Source of the DNA: Chryseobacterium sp. JV274
Lineage (GTDB): Bacteria; Bacteroidota; Bacteroidia; Flavobacteriales; Weeksellaceae
NCBI RefSeq assembly: GCF_903969135.1
Contig: NZ_LR824569.1
Span: 3,989,001 to 4,053,000, forward strand
Direction of reading: 5' to 3'
DNA length: 64,000 nucleotides
A program made the translations under genes and the position numbers. The notes under the pieces were generated by a model. It was given only the letters and a program-made list of their open reading frames with translations, was not told where the DNA came from and made no database searches. Below are positions 1 through 8,224 of the stretch, piece after piece. Within the stretch, counting starts at the first letter, position 1. The number at the start of each line of letters is the position of its first letter.

Positions 1-2091
1 CAGAGTATTGATTATGCTTATAACATAAGAGGTTGGCTGACCGATATTAATAAAGCACAGATGTCAGTTCCTGATTTAGGAGGAAAACTATTTTCTTACA
101 AAATCAAATACAATCAGGTGAATGGAATAGAGAATCCTGACCCTGCATTATTTTTAGGGAAAAATGTAAAGCCAAAGTATAATGGCAATATTGCAGAAGT
201 AGATTGGAGAGCTGTGGAATCTATAGGAGCGAACCCTCCTATAGCACCTAAAAGATATGGGTATGCCTATGATGCATTGAACAGACTGTCAGCAGGATAT
301 TATCAAAATCCTGTGAACCCTTACAGTAAAGAACATACAGAATCCTTAGCGTATGACCTGAATGGGAATATAAAAAGCCTTTACCGTACTGCTGCTTTGG
401 AAGGAAGTAATACAACCGCTACTGTCATTGATGAATTGGAATATATTTACGGATCCAATAATCTGACCAATCAGGTATCTGTGATTAAAGACTACAAGAA
501 TAATCCTTCAGGATATGAAGGCGGAGGTGGTACTATCCAGTATGACCTTAATGGAAACATGTGGCAGATGCCGGATAAAAACATCACCAAAATCACTTAC
601 AATCATCTGAACTTACCCAATAGAATAGAGTATGGGACTTTGGGGCTTTCGGGATTGCATAATTACCTGTACAGAGCAGATGGAGTTAAGGTCCAAAAAA
701 AGATTCCCAAAGGGGAATGCGGAATTATCAACTGTTATACCGTGACCGATATCACAGATTACCTTGATGGATTTCAATATTATCACAGTGAATCCGATAA
801 CAATGGAGGCGGTGGTATTGAAGAACTTCGTATGATCTCCGAAAAGTTGAAATATGCTTATGAACAGCAGGCTTACAGTGTAGAAAGTGGAATTGTCACT
901 GCAGAGAACCAGCAATTAAATACTCCTTTAGGAATAACCACAGTTAAGACTCCCCAGCTCATGTTCTTTCCTACAGCAGAAGGGTTTTATGATTACGTAA
1001 AAGATCAGTATATTTACCAATATAAAGATCATTTGGGAAATGCAAGGATAAGTTTTGCAAGAAACAGCGCAGGTGCCCTTGAAATTACAGATGCTAATGA
1101 TTATTACCCATTTGGGATGAATCACCTGAAGACCGGAAACGCGTTCTATGGATCTGGAAGTTATAAGAACTACAAGTACAACGGGAAGGAGCTTCAAGAA
1201 AGTGGTATGTATGATTACGGAGCGAGATTCTATATGCCTGACCTAGGAAGATGGGGCGTTGTTGACCCTTTAGCTGAAAAGATGAGAAGATGGTCTCCTT
1301 ATAATTATGTTTTTAATAATCCTATTATGTTTATTGATCCTGACGGGAGAGCTCCGGGAGGACCCGGTGATGGAAGCGATGGAAAAACTGTCCGAACACA
1401 GGATATAGAAGAAATTGTTCTTGTAGGAAGGAGGAAAGTCGGAGATTTTTTCAGTAGACTATGGAATGGTATTAAGAATGGTCTTAGAAATGAATATAGT
1501 TCTAAAACTAATAATGATAAGTATGGAGGTCTAAATTCATATCGTCAATGGCAAGGGAGTCCTTTTTATAATGAAGGGGAAACCAAAACAGATAGGATCT
1601 TCCGCTTAATTGGGAATAGCAAGCGGGAAGAAATGCTGGATTTTGGTGGTGGTGGTTATAATATGTTTGGTGGTTATGGAAGAGCCACCAAAGTCGCAAG
1701 TGCAGTTGAAGCAAGTACAGGGGAAACTAAAAATATTTCACAATTGTCTTATACTGTTGAGGAAAGTGGCGATCTTTTTGGGTTATTTTCATTTGAAGGG
1801 AAAGCTGATACACCAGAAATGACAATAGTTGCAAACTTAGAGCCAGAAGGAACTCATGTGAATATAAAAGTTGATATAATGCCTACTGAGGTCTTTTATG
1901 GTGGACAAGAATTAGAAGCATCTCATGCAAAGTATGCTGGGAAAGTAGGTATAAAAGATTATAAATCAGCAATAGAAGGTTGGGTGAAAAATAAGGGCCA
2001 GGGATATAAAACAGTAAGTTATTATGGCGAAAGAGCAACGGGTAAAGCGACAGGTAGAGTTCAAACATCAAAAAAATTTAATATAGAATAA
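1..2091 (+). CDS. RHS repeat protein with variable C-terminal toxin region (5' partial)
   Basis: The frame is open from base 1, so the start lies upstream; 696 residues are visible. Residues 1-449 are Rhs/YD-repeat core: YD-type units such as YAYDALNRL near residue 88 and YDLNGN repeats, then the conserved C-terminal tip (KDHLGNARISF, YNGKELQESGMYDYGARFYMPDLGRWGVVDPLAE) that ends in FIDPDG. After residue about 450 the sequence turns into a non-repetitive variable region, as expected for the toxin end of a polymorphic toxin; I recognise no known toxin fold in it. Rhs proteins form a shell around the toxin domain, which is released on delivery to a rival cell. The stop codon overlaps the ATG of the next small gene by one base (TAATG), the usual toxin-immunity arrangement. 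The Rhs call is firm; the toxin activity is not known. Confidence 0.9.
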   Translation, partial: QSIDYAYNIRGWLTDINKAQMSVPDLGGKLFSYKIKYNQVNGIENPDPALFLGKNVKPKYNGNIAEVDWRAVESIGANPPIAPKRYGYAYDALNRLSAGYYQNPVNPYSKEHTESLAYDLNGNIKSLYRTAALEGSNTTATVIDELEYIYGSNNLTNQVSVIKDYKNNPSGYEGGGGTIQYDLNGNMWQMPDKNITKITYNHLNLPNRIEYGTLGLSGLHNYLYRADGVKVQKKIPKGECGIINCYTVTDITDYLDGFQYYHSESDNNGGGGIEELRMISEKLKYAYEQQAYSVESGIVTAENQQLNTPLGITTVKTPQLMFFPTAEGFYDYVKDQYIYQYKDHLGNARISFARNSAGALEITDANDYYPFGMNHLKTGNAFYGSGSYKNYKYNGKELQESGMYDYGARFYMPDLGRWGVVDPLAEKMRRWSPYNYVFNNPIMFIDPDGRAPGGPGDGSDGKTVRTQDIEEIVLVGRRKVGDFFSRLWNGIKNGLRNEYSSKTNNDKYGGLNSYRQWQGSPFYNEGETKTDRIFRLIGNSKREEMLDFGGGGYNMFGGYGRATKVASAVEASTGETKNISQLSYTVEESGDLFGLFSFEGKADTPEMTIVANLEPEGTHVNIKVDIMPTEVFYGGQELEASHAKYAGKVGIKDYKSAIEGWVKNKGQGYKTVSYYGERATGKATGRVQTSKKFNIE
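1008..1347 (+). repeat. Rhs core tip, copy 1 of a direct repeat
   Basis: This 340-bp segment encodes the last part of the Rhs core and recurs at 2416-2755 at a constant offset of 1408 bp with no indels. The two copies are highly similar in DNA and protein, then diverge completely after the FIDPDG codons. Such repeats let homologous recombination swap toxin ends. Confidence 0.9.
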
Positions 2092-2342
2092 TGAAAAATT
2101 TTCAATTTATAGAAGAAATTAAAAAAAAACAGAATATTACTTTGGAAGAAATTGTTAGTACTTTCATGGAACACAATGTTCATAGAAATGTAGCTTTACA
2201 ATTAATTCGGATCAATTTTAATTATGAGTATCCTGAAATAATATATTATTTAGATATTATTTATAGGGATGTATCTTCAAATCCTTTTAATGATGATTTT
2301 ATAAACAATATAAATTCATCTGAATCTACATCGTCTGACTAA
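2091..2342 (+). CDS. putative immunity protein for the upstream Rhs toxin
   Basis: An 83-aa acidic protein with no signal peptide or membrane segment; it ends in a Ser/Asp-rich tail. I recognise no family. Its ATG overlaps the Rhs stop codon (TAATG), so the two are translationally coupled, and a strong terminator follows directly at 2363. Position, size and coupling are what is expected of a cytoplasmic immunity protein, which would suggest that the cognate toxin acts in the cytoplasm. Function is inferred from context only. Base composition is more AT-rich than the Rhs core, as is common for horizontally exchanged toxin-immunity cassettes. Confidence 0.6.
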   Translation: MKNFQFIEEIKKKQNITLEEIVSTFMEHNVHRNVALQLIRINFNYEYPEIIYYLDIIYRDVSSNPFNDDFINNINSSESTSSD

Positions 2343-2362
2343 ATCAAACTCTTTGATTTGAT

Positions 2363-2398
2363 AATAACAAAACCATTGCTAGCAATGGTTTTGTTATT
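2363..2398 (+). terminator. intrinsic terminator, perfect 36-bp palindrome
   Basis: Two 18-bp arms form a perfect palindrome ending in a T-rich run (TTATTTTATTTT). It closes the first Rhs-immunity unit and separates it from the displaced Rhs tip that starts about 15 bp further on. Confidence 0.85.
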
Positions 2399-2415
2399 TT
2401 ATTTTAAGAAAACCG

Positions 2416-2755
2416 TTATATTTACCAGTACAAGGATCACTTTGGGAATGTGAGAATAAGTTTCGGCAGAAACAGCACAGGTGCTCTTGAAATCACAGAT
2501 GCTAATGATTATTACCCATTTGGGATGAATCACCTGAAGACTGGAAACGCATTCTATGGACCGGGAAGTTATAAGAATTATAAGTACAACGGGAAGGAGT
2601 TGCAGGAGACCGGCATGTATGATTATGGGGCAAGGATGTATATGAGTGACTTAGGAAGGTGGGGTGTTATTGACCCATTAGCGGAAACTTCCAGACGTTG
2701 GTCTACCTATGCTTATGCTTTTAACAACCCATTGAGGTTTATTGATCCAGATGGA
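2416..2755 (+). repeat. Rhs core tip, copy 2 of a direct repeat
   Basis: Colinear with 1008-1347 without gaps. Similarity begins abruptly at about 2414-2416 just after the terminator; the frame is open back to 2408 without an ATG. This marks the left edge of an orphan Rhs-CT cassette. Confidence 0.9.
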
Positions 2756-3364
2756 AAACAGGGAAAAGACATTATTATTATGACAGCAAACGGTTCTTTT
2801 AAGGCTTCAAAAGAAGTTTTATATAAAACTCCTGAAGGAAGAAGGTTATGGGATAAGTATGGTACAAGTAAAACGGAAGATATTTATATAAACTCTAAAA
2901 ATTTTGGTTCTAATTCTAAAACTGTTGCAACAACATTAGATGATGTTGGCTCTATGGGATTTGTAAAAGATGGCAAAATAAAAATTCCTGAAGTATATAA
3001 AAATGCATCAGTTTTTGATAATCTAGATGTATCTCAATCAGGAGATAAAAAAATTCATTTGGTAGCTTTAAATGAAAATTATTTTAAAGATAGTAGTGCT
3101 GAAAGATATACTGTGACAAACACTGATGATGATGGAAATCAAAAAAGCGTAAGTTATAGTAATTATGATTTAGCAGAAAGTATTTATCATGAAATAAAAT
3201 CCCATATAGAAGACTCAACTGGTGATGCCGATGCCGATCACGTAAAATATGGTGCTGATTCATTCAAACTCATAGCCCCACGAGCTATAGGTTCCCCATC
3301 GGATATAATTACAAATCAACTTTTAAAAGTTAGAGAACAGGAAAAGAAAAAAGAAAAAAAATGA
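2450..3364 (+). CDS. orphan Rhs C-terminal tip fused to a second toxin region
   Basis: The open frame runs from 2408 to 3364; the only plausible in-frame start is GTG 2450, which falls inside conserved Rhs core codons, so independent translation is doubtful. Residues 1-102 repeat the Rhs tip of the upstream gene and end in FIDPDG. The remaining ~200 residues are a different variable domain. It contains YHEIKSHIE near residue 248 (H-E-x3-H) followed by a downstream Asp/His-rich stretch (DADADHVKYG), which could be a zinc site of a metallopeptidase-like toxin; this is a motif reading, not a family match. The C-terminus is Lys/Glu rich. The next gene starts in the stop codon (ATGA). Best explained as a displaced cassette that becomes active when recombined onto the full Rhs gene. 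Confidence 0.75.
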   Translation: MRISFGRNSTGALEITDANDYYPFGMNHLKTGNAFYGPGSYKNYKYNGKELQETGMYDYGARMYMSDLGRWGVIDPLAETSRRWSTYAYAFNNPLRFIDPDGKQGKDIIIMTANGSFKASKEVLYKTPEGRRLWDKYGTSKTEDIYINSKNFGSNSKTVATTLDDVGSMGFVKDGKIKIPEVYKNASVFDNLDVSQSGDKKIHLVALNENYFKDSSAERYTVTNTDDDGNQKSVSYSNYDLAESIYHEIKSHIEDSTGDADADHVKYGADSFKLIAPRAIGSPSDIITNQLLKVREQEKKKEKK

Positions 3365-3912
3365 AAAAAAGAAACAAATTAAAAATATTCTTATACGTAA
3401 TCTTTACAGTTTGTTTTACAAATAAAATGAAAGCTCAAATCTTGGAATTTTATAAACCAATTATAATAAGTTATAAATCTGGATTATTGAATAATAAAAA
3501 AGTAGACTTGGGAATTTTTGATTATTTTAAACAAGACACCTCGATGATGAAATATGAATATTTAAAATATAATTCTGATGAAGAAAGTTTATCTAAATAT
3601 GATAAAGAAAGTAAGTCTTTTCAAAATATAATCTGTTTTAAATCGGGAAATTTTAGGGCACAAGAAAAAATAAAATTAGGAATTTTCCATGAATTTAATT
3701 TAACCAAAGAAGACGATAAAAATTTCATTGCTTCCTCACCATACGGTATATATCCATCACATATTCAAGTGATTAAATCCATTGAGGTCCTTCAAAAAAC
3801 AAAAAAAACTCTCATTCTAAAAATAGACTATCAAGACGAATTTGAATGGAAATATTTTGGAATATTAATCTTAACAGATTATAAGTATGAAAATTTAGAA
3901 GATGACGAATGA
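3361..3912 (+). CDS. putative secreted immunity protein for the orphan Rhs toxin
   Basis: A 183-aa protein overlapping the toxin stop codon by 4 bp (ATGA). The first ~25 residues look like a signal peptide: basic start, hydrophobic stretch (IFLYVIFTVCF) and a KMKAQ end typical of Chryseobacterium signal peptides. The rest is Lys/Asp/Glu-rich with no family I recognise. A strong terminator follows at 3984. Coupling and position suggest immunity to the toxin encoded just upstream. A signal peptide would place the protein outside the inner membrane, so the toxin may act in the periplasm; that is inference. Confidence 0.6.
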   Translation: MKKRNKLKIFLYVIFTVCFTNKMKAQILEFYKPIIISYKSGLLNNKKVDLGIFDYFKQDTSMMKYEYLKYNSDEESLSKYDKESKSFQNIICFKSGNFRAQEKIKLGIFHEFNLTKEDDKNFIASSPYGIYPSHIQVIKSIEVLQKTKKTLILKIDYQDEFEWKYFGILILTDYKYENLEDDE

Positions 3913-3983
3913 TAATAAAATCATGAATTCAGAATCAATATATGATTCTCCGCTGGCGTGAATGTCAGCGTTCGTCCTCAAAT

Positions 3984-4025
3984 AAAAGAATAAAACCACT
4001 GTACAAGCAGTGGTTTTATTCTTTT
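3984..4025 (+). terminator. intrinsic terminator after the orphan Rhs cassette
   Basis: A perfect 17-bp stem (3984-4000 with 4009-4025) and an 8-nt loop; the right arm ends in TTCTTTT. It mirrors the terminator at 2363, so each toxin-immunity unit has its own. Confidence 0.8.
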
Positions 4026-4264
4026 CCCATGAGCTTTATACCTCAAGCTTCTTATCTATCAGGCAATTTTTCATCCATTTAATATCCGGTAAAATATTCC
4101 TGTGATACCTTTTAAAATGCCGGGAACTAGTTTATAAACTGTCTCCAGCCACTTCAGAAATGCCTTCAACTACTATAGTAAGCCTCTTCATATACATCAT
4201 TAATTTGCTATAACCATTCTGTAAACTATCTCGAGCCCCTTCGGAACAGCCTCGAACTACTTCT

Positions 4265-4330
4265 TTAACGGTCTCCAGACCGTCCTATAAGTCACTTTAC
4301 CCACTTATCAAAGTGGCTGGAGACCGTTAA
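4265..4330. repeat. 14-bp inverted repeat with nested stem
   Basis: Perfect 14-bp arms (4265-4278 and 4317-4330, TTAACGGTCTCCAG and its complement) enclose a second 6-bp stem (4293-4298 with 4310-4315). No T-run follows, so this is not an ordinary terminator. Confidence 0.7.
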
Positions 4331-4363
4331 TGAACACCCTCTAGCCCCTTGTATAACTGGGTA

Positions 4364-4385
4364 TACCCCCTTACCTAAGGGGGTA
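4364..4385. repeat. 10-bp palindrome with C5/G5 core
   Basis: Arms 4364-4373 and 4376-4385 (TACCCCCTTA and complement) with a 2-nt loop; it is followed by further G-runs up to 4404. Very GC-rich for this genome. Confidence 0.65.
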
Positions 4386-4482
4386 GAGGGGTAGTGAAGG
4401 GGGGAAAGTACCTGATAATATCATTTTTCAATACACGAGTTTTAGGAATTAAAACAAATGGTATCAGAATATTTTAATTTCC

Positions 4483-4490
4483 TAACTTTG
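4483..4490 (+). promoter_or_regulatory. Bacteroidota -7 element (TAACTTTG) for map
   Basis: Exact TAnnTTTG match, 24 bp before the ATG of the methionine aminopeptidase gene. No TTG box is seen at the ideal distance. Confidence 0.5.
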
Positions 4491-4514
4491 TAGTTCTCAA
4501 TAACAAACAAAACT

Positions 4515-5279
4515 ATGTCAATCACCAACGAAGATCAGATGACCGGAATGCAAAAAGTAAGTGAAGCCGTTGCTTATACGCTGAAAAAGATGATGGATTA
4601 TGCTAAACCCGGCATGACTACAAAAGATCTTGATGAATACGGAGCCAAAATACTGGTAAGCTTCGGAGCAAAATCAGCTCCTTACCTGACGTATGGATTC
4701 CCAGGCTGGACTTGCATCAGCGTGGACAATGAATTCTGCCATGGTATTCCGACTGATCAGAGGATTTTGGAAGAAGGTGATCTGATCAATATTGACGTTT
4801 CTGCTGAACTGGGCGGATATTGGGCTGATAACGGTGGCTCTTTTGTCATTGGAAAAGATATTCATGGACATCAGAAATTGGTGGAAGCATCCAAAGATAT
4901 TTTGAGAAAGGCTATTGATAACATAAAAGGTGGTGTGAAAATAGCAGACATAGGTCATTTAATGGAAACAGAAGCAAAGAAAAGAGGTCTTAAGGTCATT
5001 AAGAACCTTGGTGGCCATGGAGTAGGAAGAAGCTTACATGAACAGCCTGATGAATTACTGAACTACAAAAACCGTTATGACACCAGACGTTTTAAGAAAA
5101 ACTCTGTGGTGGCTATTGAAACTTTTATTTCCACCTCTTCCAATCTTGCTGTAGAATTAAAAGACGGATGGACCATGGTAGGCAACAAAGGCGGTTATAT
5201 GGCTCAGCACGAACACACCATTGTAATCACTGATGGAAAACCTATCATTCTAACCGAAATGAACGGAATCCTGAATTAA
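4515..5279 (+). CDS. map: type I methionine aminopeptidase
   Basis: This 254-aa protein removes the initiator methionine from nascent proteins in the cytoplasm. All five metal ligands of the pita-bread fold are present with the correct spacing: D94, D105, H168, E202 and E233, plus H76 in CHGIP and the GGHGVGR motif. Length is typical for type I enzymes without extensions. It is transcribed alone, between the Rhs locus and a convergent azoreductase, away from ribosomal protein genes. In Bacteroidota a map gene often sits in the ribosomal operon, so this could be a second copy; that cannot be checked inside the window. The ATG at 4515 fits the -7 element 24 bp upstream. Confidence 0.9.
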   Translation: MSITNEDQMTGMQKVSEAVAYTLKKMMDYAKPGMTTKDLDEYGAKILVSFGAKSAPYLTYGFPGWTCISVDNEFCHGIPTDQRILEEGDLINIDVSAELGGYWADNGGSFVIGKDIHGHQKLVEASKDILRKAIDNIKGGVKIADIGHLMETEAKKRGLKVIKNLGGHGVGRSLHEQPDELLNYKNRYDTRRFKKNSVVAIETFISTSSNLAVELKDGWTMVGNKGGYMAQHEHTIVITDGKPIILTEMNGILN

Positions 5280-5345
5280 GCACAGATTATTCTTGTGTGA
5301 TTTGTAAATTACAAAGACACCAATTTCGATAAAAAAGTATTTTTT

Positions 5346-5401
5346 AGGCGCAAGATTTTATTATAATTTCTTTGCTGAAAATCTTTGATTTTCTTGCGCC
5401 T
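5346..5401. repeat. intergenic hairpin with GGCGCAAGA arms
   Basis: Ten-bp arms (5346-5355 and 5392-5401) flank 36 bp. It lies in the 300-bp gap 5280-5579 between convergent genes, in which nothing else is evident apart from a weak resemblance (GCAAAACCTTTGCG, TTGCGTTAAAAAC near 5418-5450) to the dispersed repeat family described at 7901. Confidence 0.5.
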
Positions 5402-5579
5402 TAAATATGCATCATAATGCAAAACCTTTGCGCCCTTGCGTTAAAAACAAAACAATAAGTATTATTTAATCACAAAGCTTCATCCAATCAACATGTTTGA
5501 TTCCTTCTTAGCTCTCTTAAATTCAGGATTAATAATTAAAAACTTTGCGTTTTACCATAAAATATAGCCTTAAGAAGCA

Positions 5580-6167
5580 TTAAAAATCTTTCAGAATACT
5601 TTCATAATCTGCTGTAAACCCATGCTCCATAGTTCCTTCTATGCGGTACGTTTCGACATCTGTAATTCCCGTATAACTTCTGAAAACATCTTTGAGATAA
5701 TCAGAAATATAATCCGGAGTTCCCTCAGTATTTCTTCCGCCGGAAGCAATAGCCAGATACACTTTTTTACCTTTAAACTGTCCCACACGATTCCATTGTT
5801 CATCAAAAACATAAGTCACTCCCGCCCGGATCAGCTGATCCAGCCATGCCTTCAAAGGAGTGGAGATTCCAAGATTAAAAACAGGAGTTCCAATGACAAT
5901 AATATCAGCCTCACGCACTTCCTCCACAATGATATTGGCATAGGAGAGAAGCTTTTTGCTTTGTTCATCATATAATGCAGGATGTTTATAAAACTCATGA
6001 ATTGACACTTCATCTGCATATGGTGGTACATCTTTAATCAAATTCCGTACAATGACTTTATTGATAGTATGCTGTTGTAAAAGCTTTTCCAGAATGAGGG
6101 AACTCAATCTGTTGCTATAAGATAAATCTCCTCTCGCGCTGGAGATAATGTGCAGAATATTCTTCAT
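5580..6167 (-). CDS. azoR: FMN-dependent NADH-azoreductase
   Basis: A 195-aa flavodoxin-fold enzyme that reduces azo and quinone compounds with NADH, using FMN. Family signs are the N-terminal IISSARGDLSYSNRLS phosphate-binding loop, the TPVFNLGISTPLKAWLDQLIRAGVTY segment around residues 94-120 (the AzoR P-x-x-N-F-x-x-P-x-x-L-K-A-W-x-D region) and the IASGGRN loop near residue 141. Length matches AzoR (about 200 aa). It is a single gene, convergent with map and divergent from the M20 peptidase gene. Likely physiological role is protection from quinone and thiol stress. A short NAD(P)H:quinone reductase is the alternative, but the AzoR motifs fit better. Confidence 0.88.
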   Translation of the reverse strand: MKNILHIISSARGDLSYSNRLSSLILEKLLQQHTINKVIVRNLIKDVPPYADEVSIHEFYKHPALYDEQSKKLLSYANIIVEEVREADIIVIGTPVFNLGISTPLKAWLDQLIRAGVTYVFDEQWNRVGQFKGKKVYLAIASGGRNTEGTPDYISDYLKDVFRSYTGITDVETYRIEGTMEHGFTADYESILKDF

Positions 6168-6359
6168 ACTTTATTTTTTGTTCTTATGACGATCTGATGT
6201 TCACAATGGGGACAGATGCATGTACTTTTTATCAGTTTAAAATTTTAAAAAGGAGTATTCAAGAGAGTCAGCGATTGAAAAAGCCCGGTTTTAAATTGTT
6301 AAACAATAAATACTTTGCTATATTTATGGGATCAAACCACACCACAAAACTGATCTGCT

Positions 6360-7892
6360 ATGAAAAAAGTTCTTTTAATCCTTCTGGGAATCGTTGTCAT
6401 TCTGGCCGCTGTAGTATTGATTAAAACTTATACCTATCCGTTTAAGAAAAATGATATCGGAGCAGGTGAGGGATGGAAGCCTGTAAAAAATGACTCTGCA
6501 GTGATGAGACTTTCAGGAGGAATAAAGGTTCCAACCGTTTCTACAGGAAGTTTAGGTGAATTCAATTATGCCCCGTTTGATCAGTTCAAAACCTATTTAA
6601 AAATATCCTATCCATTAGTCTATCAGAACACAGAAAATGTTGAAGTAAACCAATATGGGTTGGTGTTCAGACTTAAAGGAAGCAATCCTGCCTTGGAACC
6701 CATTTTATTTCTTTCCCACATGGATGTTGTTCCGCCGGGAGATGCCAATATAAAGAATAATGAAGAAAATATATTCCGTCCGGATGATAAACCGGCAGAA
6801 CCTGTTGCAAAAGTAGCGGAAGACTGGGATTTTGCCCCTTTTTCTGGAGCTGTAGCCAACGGAAGGATCTATGGAAGAGGTGCAATAGATATGAAAGGAA
6901 TGTTGTTTTCTTTAATGGAATCTATGAATTCTATGATTAAAAATAAACAGATTCCACAACGCGATATTTATCTTGCTTTTGGTTTTGATGAAGAAGTAGG
7001 CGGACAAAAAGGAGCGATTCAGATTGCTGATTATTTTAAGAAAAAAGGATTGAAGTTCGATGCTGTTTACGACGAGGGCGGATTGATCATGAGAAAAGGA
7101 AATGTTGCAGGAATTGATACTGATGTTGCTGTCGTGGGATGTGCGGAAAAAGGCTTTCTTTCTGCAAAAATCAAAGTAAAAGGATTGGGCGGACATTCTT
7201 CTATGCCTCCAATGGAAAGTGCTATCGGGAAAGCAGCTGTTATTATGCAGCGTTTGGAAGATGATCAGATGAAGCCTGTTATCACACCATTAATCAAAGA
7301 GTTTTTTAATAATATAGGAGGTGAAATGCCTTTTACAACAAGAATGGCACTGGCCAATCAATGGCTTTTAAAACCTGTTTTGATTTCACAGCTCACCAAA
7401 AATAATACAACCAACGCATTGGTAAGAACAACCACAGCCCTGACAATGATGAAAGGTAGTGACGGTACCAACGTACTTTCTCCTGAAGTGGAATTTGTGG
7501 TGAATTTCAGATTACTTCCCGGAAATTCAGTGAAGGATGTAAGGGATCATATTGCTAAAGCAACCGAAGGTTTCGATGTTGAGGTAGAAGAAATTGACAA
7601 TACAAGAGAAGCTTCCGCGATTTCTCCAACCAATACGAAAGCTTTTAAAATGATAGAAGCCGGAGTCAAGGAAATTCATCCCGGAGCGATTGTCACTCCA
7701 TATCTTACCATGGCAGGAACAGATGCCGGAAAATATGAGATTGTGAGCAAAAATGTATACAGATTCATGCCGATCAAGATCAACAGTGCGGAACAGCAGA
7801 GTATCCATAGCACCAATGAATACCTCAGTATCGAAAACTACCTGAAAATGATTCATTACTTTGAGTATGTGATGAAGAATTATGATAAGTAG
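6360..7892 (+). CDS. M20 family zinc carboxypeptidase, membrane-anchored
   Basis: A 510-aa M20/M28-type metallopeptidase resembling the PM20D1/carboxypeptidase S group. An N-terminal hydrophobic segment (residues 4-22) acts as signal anchor or signal peptide, so the enzyme works outside the cytoplasm. The two-metal site is visible: SHMDVVP (His about 120), GAIDMKG (Asp about 177), FDEEVGG (catalytic and bridging Glu about 210) and GCAEKG; GLGGHSSMPP near residue 278 belongs to the dimerisation lid. It probably removes amino acids from N-acyl or peptide substrates; the substrate is not known. The ATG at 6360 gives a good signal sequence; an overlapping upstream frame (6197-6424) is not coding. 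Confidence 0.88.
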   Translation: MKKVLLILLGIVVILAAVVLIKTYTYPFKKNDIGAGEGWKPVKNDSAVMRLSGGIKVPTVSTGSLGEFNYAPFDQFKTYLKISYPLVYQNTENVEVNQYGLVFRLKGSNPALEPILFLSHMDVVPPGDANIKNNEENIFRPDDKPAEPVAKVAEDWDFAPFSGAVANGRIYGRGAIDMKGMLFSLMESMNSMIKNKQIPQRDIYLAFGFDEEVGGQKGAIQIADYFKKKGLKFDAVYDEGGLIMRKGNVAGIDTDVAVVGCAEKGFLSAKIKVKGLGGHSSMPPMESAIGKAAVIMQRLEDDQMKPVITPLIKEFFNNIGGEMPFTTRMALANQWLLKPVLISQLTKNNTTNALVRTTTALTMMKGSDGTNVLSPEVEFVVNFRLLPGNSVKDVRDHIAKATEGFDVEVEEIDNTREASAISPTNTKAFKMIEAGVKEIHPGAIVTPYLTMAGTDAGKYEIVSKNVYRFMPIKINSAEQQSIHSTNEYLSIENYLKMIHYFEYVMKNYDK

Positions 7893-7900
7893 ATATCAAT

Positions 7901-8156
7901 GATGAATGGTGAATGGTCAATTCTCTGCGCTTGTGAATTTTAATTCGTGTAAATCAATTTTAACACAAAGTTCGCTAAGATATTTTAATGTTTAAAAACG
8001 ATCGCAAAGGCGCTTCACTCAGCAATGATAAAGCAGCTATCCTAGCTGAACGAAGTGTCTTTGCTAACAAAATATAAAACGTTACTCAACAAACCTTGCG
8101 AACCTTAGTGTTAATAATGATTCACCATTGACTTTGCGAAGCAAAAATTGACTATA
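7901..8156 (+). repeat. dispersed ~220-bp intergenic repeat with stem-loop, copy 1
   Basis: Matches 49141-49360 (same strand) and the reverse complement of 59108-59325. Order of shared blocks: TGAATGGTCAAT, a TTAACrCAAAGnnCGCTAAGA block, then an imperfect 20-bp stem (GCAAAGGCGCTTCACTCAGC ... GCTGAACGAAGTGTCTTTGC, 8003-8063), then a CTTTGCGAACnnTAGyGTT block, ending in inverted CAATGGTGAAT/GTCAAT words. It fills the gap between the M20 gene and the next gene; no ORF is contained. Confidence 0.8.
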
Positions 8157-8224
8157 GACTTAATAATCTTTCAAATCTTTTTTACAAAAAATATATTGCG
8201 TCAAGTTTTGTCGCATTACGGATA

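Larger units (their letters stand above)
4026..4482. other. long intergenic region with palindromes, no gene seen
   Basis: I see no coding frame here. The stretch has an unusual make-up with recurring CCAGCCACTT/CGAGCCCCTT-like pyrimidine-rich blocks, two inverted repeats (4265-4330 and 4364-4385) and G-rich runs at 4379-4407. It lies between the Rhs locus and a housekeeping gene. Confidence 0.5.

Noticed and set aside
6197..6424. 75-codon plus-strand frame before the M20 gene
   Set aside because: It overlaps the signal-anchor codons of the M20 peptidase in another frame and has no protein-like composition.
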